Shown: positions 1 through 8,364 of the stretch, one piece after another | How positions within the stretch are numbered: the stretch's first letter is position 1 | How the letters are laid out: each line of letters begins with the position of its first letter | From: an uncultured Methylophaga sp. | GTDB lineage: Bacteria > Pseudomonadota > Gammaproteobacteria > Nitrosococcales > Methylophagaceae | Direction of reading: 5' to 3' | NCBI RefSeq assembly: GCF_947259025.1 | Contig: NZ_CAMYKO010000001.1 | Coordinates: forward strand, 1 to 64,000 | Length of the DNA: 64,000 nucleotides | Notes under the pieces: generated by a model | Seen by the model: only the letters and a program-made list of their open reading frames with translations | The model's database searches: none | Told to the model about the DNA's origin: nothing | Position numbers and translations under genes: made by a program

Positions 1-122
1 AGTTGAGGCGTGTGGGGTTCTTGCTGGAATTAGCGAAGGAAACATGCACCAGCAGTAGGTGAAGCATCAACCAGATAATCCGATGAGATGCCGGTCTGTC
101 TCACTCTCATGCAAAGGTAAGA

Positions 123-1157
123 TCAACCATTTAATCCGCTTACCCGAATCAAATAAGACTTCGTCTTTTTATCTTGAGACCATTCAGACTTAGTCAGTTT
201 TAGGGGTAGCTCAGCGCTCTTACCTTTGTAACTCAAGTGGAATTTAATGCAACCATCCTCCAAATGGTTAATCTCTTCAACTTCCAGACTAAGTCCAATT
301 TTTGGCGGTGGTGGAATGTCTTTTAGTGGAATAGAACGTGCTTGATGCAGCTCAATCTTGGGCTTGATTACATGCTCCGGGTAGACATAGTCAGGTAGCT
401 TTATAGTGCCCTGTTTCAAGAAGTAACTCCGAAGCTGTTCGCACCAAAGCTTGATGACTTTATTTCTCTCATTTACTTTCTCAATACATGCCTTGTCTGC
501 TAATTTTTTGATCGAACTTTTCAGTTCCTCACTAATGTTAATGAATTTCCAATTTGTTCTTTTATTGATAAATTCCTCGATAACATCAGGGGAGAGCTCT
601 TTAGCCTTGAAGAGTATTTTTGAGAGATCTATCTCAACCAGATTGACATCATTTTCTTTTATCTTATGAAGCTTATCTTCATCAACAAAATGAGTTACTG
701 CAAACTCAATAGCTAAATCGCAAACATCACCAAGGACTTCAAACTTAGCAAAGACGTCTGGTTTGATATTTATTTCAGGTAGATATTTTTCAGCTGTAGG
801 CTCAATGAGATCAACTGCTGATTCAAAGACTTCATAGCTTGCTGAAATCTCCTCACCCAGCTCATCTCGACTTGTACTTTTTTCAGAATATTTGGGGAGT
901 AGTAATTTCTTATTTTTTAGAACAATGAGTTTTGCTAGAACATGGAGTGCCGTCTCAGCGCAACTCTCCTTGTAGTCTTCTTTGCGATGATGGGCGAAGT
1001 AATGAGCCCGCTTTCTCCCCATACGTGCCTGCAATTGCCCACCGCAACCTATGCAGACACAATTACATTTAAGGCCTTTATGAAGTTCATCATCAAGGTC
1101 TTCAATCTGCCTTAATTGTCCTGTTTTGGAATCTTTACCAATTGGGATCTTTATCAT
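123..1157 (-). CDS. CoiA-like / zinc-finger nuclease-like protein
   Basis: N-terminal C-x-C...CxxCGG followed by RKRAHYFAHH, resembling the CoiA-like N-terminal region. Confidence 0.5.
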   Translation of the reverse strand: MIKIPIGKDSKTGQLRQIEDLDDELHKGLKCNCVCIGCGGQLQARMGRKRAHYFAHHRKEDYKESCAETALHVLAKLIVLKNKKLLLPKYSEKSTSRDELGEEISASYEVFESAVDLIEPTAEKYLPEINIKPDVFAKFEVLGDVCDLAIEFAVTHFVDEDKLHKIKENDVNLVEIDLSKILFKAKELSPDVIEEFINKRTNWKFINISEELKSSIKKLADKACIEKVNERNKVIKLWCEQLRSYFLKQGTIKLPDYVYPEHVIKPKIELHQARSIPLKDIPPPPKIGLSLEVEEINHLEDGCIKFHLSYKGKSAELPLKLTKSEWSQDKKTKSYLIRVSGLNG

Positions 1158-1254
1158 TTAATCGTGAGCAATCCTTTGCAGTGGTGGTTTTATAGTTCTA
1201 TGCCTCAAATGATACATCTGAAGAAGTATGATTTGCTTGATGTCATGAATGAGG

Positions 1255-2088
1255 TTAGTTCTGCACTCTAACTTTTCTTTCGTCCCATGTCTCGATCACA
1301 AATAATGCTATGGTGTGGGCTGAGTGAATGGCTAAGCGGGCATGTCTTGGTTTTAGGTTATAGACTTTCCTTCCTTGGCCATGTGCTGAGCTAGCGTGAG
1401 TTCTAAAAGCACCAATACCATCAACCACCGATATTATTCCTGAAAGAATTCTTTTCAAATCGTTATCTTCTAGAGAACCGGGCTCAAAGCCTAAATCAGA
1501 GCGCACAACTTTCCATACATTTTGCAAATCTTGCTTTTGAGGCATTTCCAAATGTTCATCTTCAATGTATGTCTTGAATATTGATTCAAGTATGTTGCAT
1601 GCGGCTGAAACAGCTTCTCTGGGCTGTGAATTTACGTTTGAAATAGCCCTATTAAACTCAGCATCAATGGTGGGGATATCACGTCCTTGTATGAGCTCTG
1701 CCAAGGAACGGCTGGGAGTGTGGCTGCCATCTGAAATGAGCCCACCGGGAATATAATTGAGATTGCAGCGAGACAGTATTGCTTTTATCTTTTTTCTGAA
1801 CTCTATTTTTCCATCCACGTTAGGTTCACCAAACCAAGCAGAATCTTGACTCTCTAATTCTGGCAACTCCATGTAACCCTCGATCAGGCGGCCAAGTATT
1901 TCTAATGGCCTATCGGTTTCTTTATTGACTCTCCTGAGCCAAGCTTGAACTTTAACGGGCTTTGAACCTTCCGGGGGCTCCCCCGGAGCTTCTGCATAAG
2001 AAAAAAGGTTGTCTAAGCTAGCATGTGTTTCGAAATTTGGTAAGTTTTCAGACAGTACAGCTATTACAGGGGCTGGTATTTTTTTCAT
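1255..2088 (-). CDS. Abortive-infection C-terminal domain (Abi_C-like) protein
   Basis: C-terminal pattern AVSAACNILESIFKTYI...GIGAFRTHASSAHGQGRK...ARLAIHSAHTIALFVIETW is typical of Abi_C domains. Confidence 0.6.
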   Translation of the reverse strand: MKKIPAPVIAVLSENLPNFETHASLDNLFSYAEAPGEPPEGSKPVKVQAWLRRVNKETDRPLEILGRLIEGYMELPELESQDSAWFGEPNVDGKIEFRKKIKAILSRCNLNYIPGGLISDGSHTPSRSLAELIQGRDIPTIDAEFNRAISNVNSQPREAVSAACNILESIFKTYIEDEHLEMPQKQDLQNVWKVVRSDLGFEPGSLEDNDLKRILSGIISVVDGIGAFRTHASSAHGQGRKVYNLKPRHARLAIHSAHTIALFVIETWDERKVRVQN

Positions 2089-2159
2089 CGTGCTGACTAT
2101 AGCAATTCAAATTCTGTATTCTGGCAAATAATTCTGTATCAGGATTGTCGAGAAAGTAC

Positions 2160-2618
2160 CTAAAAATAATTCTCAGGCCACAGATGTTCTGGTAAGTGCT
2201 CCCGTATTAAGTCAGAAGCCCAATTATACCCTCTTGCTTCAAGCTCTCTCACAAAATAAGGCCATGGTGGAATATTGCTCTGATATACCTGAAGATTTGA
2301 TGTAGACATCCCGCCGCCTGGTAAGGTCGATAAACCGCCGTACTGAGAAGTAGACAAGCCACCATATTGGGATGTTGATAAACCACCATATTGGGAAGTC
2401 GAGAGGCCACCGTATTGGGAGGTGGATAAACCGCCATATTGAGACGTGGACATGCCTCCATATTGTGATGTTGAAAGGCCACCAAATTGTGCTGTCGAAG
2501 CCCCTCCATATTGAGAAGTTGACATGCCTCCATACTGAGAGGTGGAGAGTCCGCCTCCTTGCGTAGTGCTTAAATTTCTCGGCCAAGTGCGTAGATTGGG
2601 AATAGTTGGTCTGTTCAT
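2160..2618 (-). CDS. Octapeptide tandem-repeat protein ([L/M]STSQYGG)n
   Basis: About 12 consecutive 8-aa units with unique N- and C-terminal caps (MNRPTIPNLRTWPR...; NIPPWPYFVRELEARGYNWASDLIREHLPEHLWPENYF). Confidence 0.7.
   Translation of the reverse strand: MNRPTIPNLRTWPRNLSTTQGGGLSTSQYGGMSTSQYGGASTAQFGGLSTSQYGGMSTSQYGGLSTSQYGGLSTSQYGGLSTSQYGGLSTSQYGGLSTLPGGGMSTSNLQVYQSNIPPWPYFVRELEARGYNWASDLIREHLPEHLWPENYF
2305..2570 (-). repeat. 24-bp coding tandem repeat within the octapeptide-repeat ORF
   Basis: Direct reading; units differ mainly at synonymous positions. Confidence 0.85.
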
Positions 2619-2907
2619 GCATCCATCCTTGTTACTTGGGTATGTTTGAGAGGTGCTAGCTATCCGTAGCTATCCGAATAACGTGAGCACAATGACAATA
2701 ATGTTATGAACAATTGCGCTGATTTGACCTCAAAAATGCCCCTCTAAAAGCCTAGGTTAGAGGGGAAAGTTTATATTGTATAATATAAATCGCAAGACCC
2801 TGATTTAAAAAGGATTAATCCTTAATTTACAGTGATTTTCAACGGGTTGCAACCCCGCTCTCTTTTCTGCTTTTATGTATATCCACCAAGCCTAAATTAG
2901 GTAAAAA

Positions 2908-3228
2908 ATGGATATACAATTGATCCCACCAGGCCATGCTCAGATGAAGGCATGGAATGTCATAAAGCTAAAAAAGCTCGGCACATTTCACATCGCTGGT
3001 TTCGAAATTTCAGGTCGGAGATGGAGAATCAGTACAGAAATTAGAGAGCTAGACACCATGAACCTCACTGCTAAGACACGCTCAGGTTCTCAGTATAAGT
3101 TCACTGAGCCCCGGGGAGTAATGCATCCCACTGTGATGGTAGTCCTCGGCACGATTGAGGAAGGTTACTCCATTGCAACCGATGAAGAGCTAATCCAATT
3201 CAAACCTCAGACAACTGGGGAGGCATAA
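2908..3228 (+). CDS. Hypothetical protein, first gene of a three-gene operon
   Basis: ORF; next ORF starts 2 nt downstream. Confidence 0.55.
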   Translation: MDIQLIPPGHAQMKAWNVIKLKKLGTFHIAGFEISGRRWRISTEIRELDTMNLTAKTRSGSQYKFTEPRGVMHPTVMVVLGTIEEGYSIATDEELIQFKPQTTGEA

Positions 3229-3229
3229 G

Positions 3230-3634
3230 ATGAACAAAAGTCTCACAGAGAGGTTGTTTGAGGAATGTCCTCTAATCTATAGGACAAACAGTGATGGGAC
3301 TCAAACTATCGTTAACCGAAGAGAATTTGAATGTGGTGACGGTTGGTTCGATACCATCTACCAACTCTCTACTAAGATCGAATCCATAGCAAAGGTAATG
3401 CAACAAAATGGAACCCCAATATCTGGGTTGCCTCAGGTCCGTCAGGTTAAAGAAAAATTTGGCGGGCTAAGGTTTTATATGAACCGAAGCACTGAAGAAA
3501 TAGAAGAACTCATTCAGCAGGCTAGTCTCCAAGCCTCTATTACATGTGAGTGTTGTGGCGAGGCGGGCTATAAGCAGGCAACTTCATCTGGATGGATAAT
3601 GGTTGTGTGTGATAACTGTGCCAGGGAATATTGA
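3230..3634 (+). CDS. Hypothetical protein with C-terminal CxCCG...CDNC putative zinc-binding motif
   Basis: TCECCGEAGYKQATSSGWIMVVCDNC. Confidence 0.55.
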   Translation: MNKSLTERLFEECPLIYRTNSDGTQTIVNRREFECGDGWFDTIYQLSTKIESIAKVMQQNGTPISGLPQVRQVKEKFGGLRFYMNRSTEEIEELIQQASLQASITCECCGEAGYKQATSSGWIMVVCDNCAREY

Positions 3635-3643
3635 GAAAGAAAC

Positions 3644-4402
3644 ATGAAAATTCAGCTTTACTCGGATTTGCACATAGAACAGATTGGCTTTTTCAGTCTC
3701 CCAGCATTAGACACAGATTTAATTATCCTGGCCGGTGATATTGATACTGGACTATATGGCTTGGAATGGGCGGAAGAGCTCAGAAGACTTCACAAGAAGC
3801 CCGTTATCTATGTTGCAGGTAATCATGAATATTACAAACATGAATATCATGCATTAACACAAGAAATGAGAGATTACGCTGCTCAGTACGACAAGCTGCA
3901 CTTTCTGGAGAAAGATGAAGTCATTATTGATGGGGTGCGTTTCTTAGGTACAACACTATGGACCAACTACTTTGATGAATACGGGCCATTCGAGCGTGAC
4001 AAAAATATCAAAATATTAGATGCAGCACTTATGGATCATAAAGTCATTAGGATCGATGAGCGCCGCTTCAGTGCTCAGGATGCTTATAAAGAGCATCTAA
4101 CTTCTCTATCATGGCTTAAAGAGAAGTTACGCGAGAGCTTTTCCGGCAAAACAGTGGTAGTTACGCATCACGCCCCATCATTTCTCTGCAATCACAAAGA
4201 TTTCGGCATGAATGAAATGAGCCCTGGCTTCGTTTCAAACCTTGAACATTTAATGAATGGGGTAGATTTATGGTGTTATGGGCATACTCATTCAAATCTA
4301 GATACTGAGGTTCAGGGCTGCAGGTTGGTGAGTAATCAGAAAGGATATAAACCTGAAAAAATTCCTGTCCCTTTCAAGTCGCAACTTATTATCTCTATCT
4401 GA
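3644..4402 (+). CDS. Calcineurin-like metallophosphoesterase
   Basis: Motifs SDLHIE, LAGDID, VAGNHEYY, VTHHAPS, YGHTHSN. Confidence 0.85.
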   Translation: MKIQLYSDLHIEQIGFFSLPALDTDLIILAGDIDTGLYGLEWAEELRRLHKKPVIYVAGNHEYYKHEYHALTQEMRDYAAQYDKLHFLEKDEVIIDGVRFLGTTLWTNYFDEYGPFERDKNIKILDAALMDHKVIRIDERRFSAQDAYKEHLTSLSWLKEKLRESFSGKTVVVTHHAPSFLCNHKDFGMNEMSPGFVSNLEHLMNGVDLWCYGHTHSNLDTEVQGCRLVSNQKGYKPEKIPVPFKSQLIISI

Positions 4403-4638
4403 CTGTTCATTTTAGTGTGGACCCAAGCAAAATTAGATTTCTGATACATAAAATCAAGATGTTATAGAGGGCTGACACCACTGTTCTAGATTTGGCATGA
4501 AACAACCACCTAATTTCTGGATTCAGATTGATCAAGTTTCATTGCCGGATTGTGGTCGTATTAAGAGCAAGCCCGCTTTTGATGCAGGCTTAATCTATGG
4601 TTATTTGAGCTTACAGGTTCTTGTATTCAGTGCTTGGA

Positions 4639-4858
4639 TTAAAACTCATCTAAAGGACTGTTAATTGCTTGGGCACCTTTAGGTAGAACATGCGTTTTAA
4701 AAATTGTCGTTTTTATGTCCTTGTGACCGATTAACCCTTGTCGAGCTCAGTAAAAATAAGCTTTTTCAGTCTTAGGGCCATAGTTACGACGTCGAATTTC
4801 TAGCCGCATTGCTCCCAGAAGCTCCGGTTTCTTGGTTACGGTCCGCTCATCACCCCAT
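4639..4858 (-). pseudogene. intI: Integron integrase (intI) remnant with large internal deletion
   Basis: Minus-strand conceptual translation KKPELLGAMRLEIRRRNYGPKTEKAYFY*ARQ (IntI N-terminus-like) fused to GLIGHKDIKTTIFKTHVLPKGAQAINSPLDEF* (IntI C-terminus-like). Confidence 0.8.
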
Positions 4859-5080
4859 AAAAATACCTTCAATAGTGACTTAAAGGGTTGATAAAAAGGG
4901 AAAAGTTGATGATTATAGATTCATCAAGAAAAATGATAAGCAGACTTTAATTCCTGAATTATCATTTTACACGCCAAAGGATTGAGGTAACACTATGTTT
5001 CATAGTGAGAAAAGGACTTACACCTATCAAAATAAAAATTGTTTAACGGTTCTCTAGATCCACTAAACATGCTGTTAGGT
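4859..5080. other. attI-like region ending at core site G^TTAGGT
   Basis: Noncoding stretch between the intI remnant and first cassette; GTTAGGT at 5074-5080 fits GTTRRRY. Confidence 0.6.
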
Positions 5081-5333
5081 GTACTTGATGGAGTCTGGAA
5101 TGGAAGCACTCTTCGTCGGCGTAGGGACAATCATCCAGTCAGTAGGTCCTTGGGTGGCTCTAGCACTTGCGATAGTTTTGCCAGTTGCAGTAGGTAGCAT
5201 TGTGTCGAAACTGACCTTTGGTTCTTATGCGCTGAATCGAAACAAGTACATCTTGGCTTCAACGCTTCTGGTCGCTGCTCTAATGTTTTCGACGGCGTCG
5301 GTATCGGCCATTGTTATGGGGCAGTGGGGTTAG
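5079..5333 (+). CDS. Cassette 1: small membrane protein (true start may be 5088 or 5100)
   Basis: Two hydrophobic segments; lies between the attI-like core and attC1. Confidence 0.55.
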   Translation: MYLMESGMEALFVGVGTIIQSVGPWVALALAIVLPVAVGSIVSKLTFGSYALNRNKYILASTLLVAALMFSTASVSAIVMGQWG

Positions 5334-5382
5334 GTTCAGGCAAAACAGCAGGGGGGGATAGTGCTCTACGGCGAGTACGCAC

Positions 5383-5443
5383 ACCTAACAAGTAAGGGCT
5401 ACGGACGCGCTAACAGCATGCGCCGCAGCCTTCGGCGTTACCT
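5383..5443. other. attC1-like recombination site
   Basis: R'' ACCTAAC (5383-5389) is the exact complement of the cassette-1 boundary GTTAGGT; hairpin GCGCTAACAGCATGCGC; R' GTTACCT. Confidence 0.75.
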
Positions 5444-5467
5444 GTAGACAGATAAGTATGAGGGATA

Positions 5468-6004
5468 ATGAAAAGATCACTTCACCAAACTCTTAAATGC
5501 ATCTATGACTTTGATGATCTTGGCGTTAGGAAGTTATCCGAAAAAATGCACCGGAAACATGGTGATCATCGTGATTTCTATGGGTTGTCTGCACTATTAG
5601 AGGCTGGATATATTGGTTTCACTGGTCCAATTTTTGAAACTGAATCTGGCAAATTAGATACGTACAGGCAAGTTAGGCTTTTTCAAGCGTATTCGCAGGG
5701 CTACGGAGAACAGTCCTATGATGGTGTCACTATATGTGAATCTGAACATTTTGATTCATTTTTATATATTGGCCCCAAAGCTATAACCTACTTCCAAAGT
5801 AAATCAGAAATGCGAAATGGCTGGCTTATAACAGCAGTCCTGAGTTTGGTGGTAGCAATAATATCAGGCGTGTCGGTAGCTTATCTAACGAGTGCTGACA
5901 CTAAATGTTGCCCTGTTTCAGAGGCTCACCTCACAAGTCAATCAAGTTCGCCCGTAAAAGACGCGACCCGGACGCACTACGTGCGCCGCATGTTGAGGCG
6001 ATAG
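5468..6004 (+). CDS. Cassette 2: hypothetical protein with C-proximal TM segment; C-terminus reads into attC2
   Basis: ORF with TM segment WLITAVLSLVVAIISGVSVAYL; tail RTHYVRRMLRR encoded by the attC hairpin. Confidence 0.5.
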   Translation: MKRSLHQTLKCIYDFDDLGVRKLSEKMHRKHGDHRDFYGLSALLEAGYIGFTGPIFETESGKLDTYRQVRLFQAYSQGYGEQSYDGVTICESEHFDSFLYIGPKAITYFQSKSEMRNGWLITAVLSLVVAIISGVSVAYLTSADTKCCPVSEAHLTSQSSSPVKDATRTHYVRRMLRR

Positions 6005-6006
6005 GT
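5951..6006. other. attC2-like site (degenerate)
   Basis: GTAAAAGACGCGACC-CGGACGCAC-TAC-GTGCGCCG...GGCGATAGGTC; R' looks like GTTAGGT mutated to GATAGGT. Confidence 0.5.
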
Positions 6007-6025
6007 CGTAAGGATAAGAAGCAAC

Positions 6026-6820
6026 GTGATAGACCTCTGGAATCCAGGAACTTTTAATGCTGAGCTAAAGCGCACGCTCACAGCGGAATCACAGTTGATT
6101 TTCGACTATTACTCTGAAGACCAAAGATTGATGGATGAGCATTTGAATAGCTCGCCTTACCAAAAACTAAAGCCGAACAGGTTTTCCGCAGACTTCTTCT
6201 CGTTCCGAGAATATGAGCTGACACCGATATTGGCGGGATGTCGAATACGAGCTTGGCACTACGCCAGGTTGTTAGACCATGAGGTGGCGGCGATGCAACA
6301 GGGACTAGTTCCTTCGTCATTAGAGTTTTTAAAGAAACGGCTTAATGACCTAGTTGCTATGAACCTTCTGAGTCAGGAAGAAGCCGACAAAGTCTTTCTA
6401 TATAGCCCCTTTCAATCGCAAGAGGCTATAAGGCCAGGGAGGTTTTGGATTGTCACCTTGCCACTGCATTATAGCGACAAAGGCGTATTGCCTCTCCTTG
6501 GAAGCTGGGGCGGGGAATCAGCGTATTTTCGCCTTTCCGATAAGGCACTGGCTAATAAGCTGGGAAATCTCGGAATGTCACGAATTCTCGAGATTGGGGC
6601 CGCCCTCTCTGACGGTCACAACGCATTCAGTGTTTCTAGTACAGTGCTGGAGGCATGGGCCAAGAAGCTAGGAGTCCCCATGGTTCCGACTGGATGTGAT
6701 CTTGCAATCACCAATAGTCTCGGCACTGCTAAATTGGTTCGGGTACACACGAAAGGCGAAAGCACTTTTGCGACGATATCTAAAACATACCCTAAAGGTG
6801 TGTCTGAAAAGATCATCTAA
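6026..6820 (+). CDS. Cassette 3: hypothetical protein, 264 aa
   Basis: ORF bounded by attC-like sites; no family recognised. Confidence 0.55.
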   Translation: MIDLWNPGTFNAELKRTLTAESQLIFDYYSEDQRLMDEHLNSSPYQKLKPNRFSADFFSFREYELTPILAGCRIRAWHYARLLDHEVAAMQQGLVPSSLEFLKKRLNDLVAMNLLSQEEADKVFLYSPFQSQEAIRPGRFWIVTLPLHYSDKGVLPLLGSWGGESAYFRLSDKALANKLGNLGMSRILEIGAALSDGHNAFSVSSTVLEAWAKKLGVPMVPTGCDLAITNSLGTAKLVRVHTKGESTFATISKTYPKGVSEKII

Positions 6821-6824
6821 AATC

Positions 6825-6891
6825 GGCTAAACGGCGACCACTTTACCGCCGCTTCGCGGCTACAAACCCGCGCTTGAGACGGGCGTTAGGG
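6825..6891. other. attC3-like site
   Basis: GGCTAAAC...ACCGCCGCTTCGCGGC...GGGCGTTAGGGC; R' GTTAGGG. Confidence 0.6.
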
Positions 6892-6913
6892 CTCAAGAGG
6901 ACAACGAATTCTG

Positions 6914-7381
6914 ATGAACAAATTTGTCTGGGATACATCTGCAATAGTAAATATTAAAGAGCCGAATGCTGAGGGATACTCTCCGGGACATAGCTTGATT
7001 AGAGACTTATCGGATGGCTGGATAAAAGGAGAGTATTTAAATATTTTCCCAACCCTTGCTGTTTTTGAAGTCAACGCGACGGTCTCAAAAATGCACAGGA
7101 AAGGAATTAATATTCTGAGAGAGTTTTACATATTTGATAAACATGCCCAGTTATATGCTGTCGATCGAGATTTAGTCTCTAAATCCTATGAGTTCTTTAC
7201 TATCGACGGTTTCGATAAGTTGTACGGTGCTGATTTGGTTTTTGCTTGTATAGCTCATATTGAAAATGCCTATCTTGTAACAAAAGACAGTAAATTAGCA
7301 CTTCACGCATCTAAACATGTCAGAGTTATTGACTTAAATGAGAGTTTAGAAAGCGCCAATTATCGTGATCTATTTGAGTAG
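6914..7381 (+). CDS. Cassette 4: PIN-domain protein (VapC-like)
   Basis: FVWDTSAIVNI at N-terminus; GADLVFACIAHIENAYLVTKDSKL near C-terminus. Confidence 0.65.
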   Translation: MNKFVWDTSAIVNIKEPNAEGYSPGHSLIRDLSDGWIKGEYLNIFPTLAVFEVNATVSKMHRKGINILREFYIFDKHAQLYAVDRDLVSKSYEFFTIDGFDKLYGADLVFACIAHIENAYLVTKDSKLALHASKHVRVIDLNESLESANYRDLFE

Positions 7382-7386
7382 GAAAG

Positions 7387-7456
7387 CCCCAACAAATCGC
7401 TTAAGCCGACCAAAAACCGCGATGCGGTTTTCGTCTGCTGAGATTAAGCGTTAGAT
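7387..7456. other. attC4 site
   Basis: R'' CCCCAAC, L boxes GCTTAA/TTAAGC, central hairpin AAAACCGCGATGCGGTTTT, R' GTTAGAT (perfect GTTRRRY). Confidence 0.8.
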
Positions 7457-7469
7457 TTCAGGAATTTTA

Positions 7470-7967
7470 ATGGAACAATTAGTACTAGTGATTGGGTTAA
7501 TAAGTGGTGCTGCTACCATAATCAGCTTCTTGATGGAAAAAGCTGGTGTACGTGGCAACTGGGTTCATGCTGCTTACGGTTTTTTTATTGCTCTTTTTGC
7601 TTCAGTTCTCGTAGCAAATTTTGCAAGCTTTTCAGCTGAGCAGGAAGTATTGAAAAAACAAATTACCCAATTAACAAGCATTCAATACCAAGCGGCTAAA
7701 ATTCTCAAATATACACCTAGGAATAATGACGGTGAGAGAAGAGGTTTTATGTTTGCAGGTTTATCATTTCTTGAATCCCATAAGGCAGAACTTCCAGATA
7801 CATATGATATGGCTCGCCAATTTTCAATTTCCTCTGGAATATTAGAAAATAAACAAGAGGATGGTTCAGAGCGTCTTTATCAAGGTTGGGCACTTATTGA
7901 CGGTGCAAATGCAATGGAATCCTTATTAAAAGGCGTAGCGGCAGGAGTTCAAGAAGATGAAATCTAA
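7470..7967 (+). CDS. Cassette 5: membrane protein, 165 aa
   Basis: Two N-terminal hydrophobic segments; stop codon lies inside the attC5 R'' box. Confidence 0.55.
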   Translation: MEQLVLVIGLISGAATIISFLMEKAGVRGNWVHAAYGFFIALFASVLVANFASFSAEQEVLKKQITQLTSIQYQAAKILKYTPRNNDGERRGFMFAGLSFLESHKAELPDTYDMARQFSISSGILENKQEDGSERLYQGWALIDGANAMESLLKGVAAGVQEDEI

Positions 7968-8034
7968 ACATACTCGGACAGTCAAAAGCGTCGCTTCGCT
8001 CGGTTTTTCCTGCTGGTGATTTGCAGCGTTCCGT
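7961..8034. other. attC5-like site (degenerate)
   Basis: AATCTAAAC, expected R'' AATCTAAC plus one A; distal end GCGTTCCG. Confidence 0.5.
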
Positions 8035-8193
8035 AATACTGGCAAATCTCATTACAATGCTACTCAGTATTAAGTTAGCAATGAATAATCCAAGTCAGGC
8101 TGTTTACTTACGATTTGAGACGTATGGAAGATAAAATGCTAGAACAGTATTGTTATTGATTTTTAATTACATAGGATCAAGGAGCGATCTCAC

Positions 8194-8364
8194 ATGCTTA
8201 TCATGACGAGAAGAGTGGGTGAAACTATCATCATCAATGATGATATTGAACTAACAGTGCTTGGAGTCAAGGGCAACCAAATTAAGATTGGCATCACTGC
8301 CCCAGATGACGTCTCTGTCCATCGTGAAGAGATTTATCTAAGGATAAATGGTGAAGAAGACTAG
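8194..8364 (+). CDS. csrA: CsrA/RsmA carbon storage regulator (absent from ORF track, 56 aa)
   Basis: [56 protein letters not shown]; upstream AAGGAG. Confidence 0.95.
   Translation: MLIMTRRVGETIIINDDIELTVLGVKGNQIKIGITAPDDVSVHREEIYLRINGEED

Noticed and set aside
2305-2570. Possible CRISPR-like or minisatellite array
   Set aside because: Unit is 24 bp with no spacers and is in-frame coding; it is a protein repeat.
2239-2622. Overlapping ORFs (2239..2622, 2249..2533, 2372..2566) in the octapeptide-repeat region
   Set aside because: Shadow frames produced by the 24-bp repeat; only the 2160..2618 frame has a conserved-looking, wobble-diverged repeat and structured caps.
4497-4664. 56-aa plus-strand ORF MKQPPNFWIQIDQV... 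downstream of the intI remnant
   Set aside because: Overlaps the intI C-terminus antisense and has no family I recognise.
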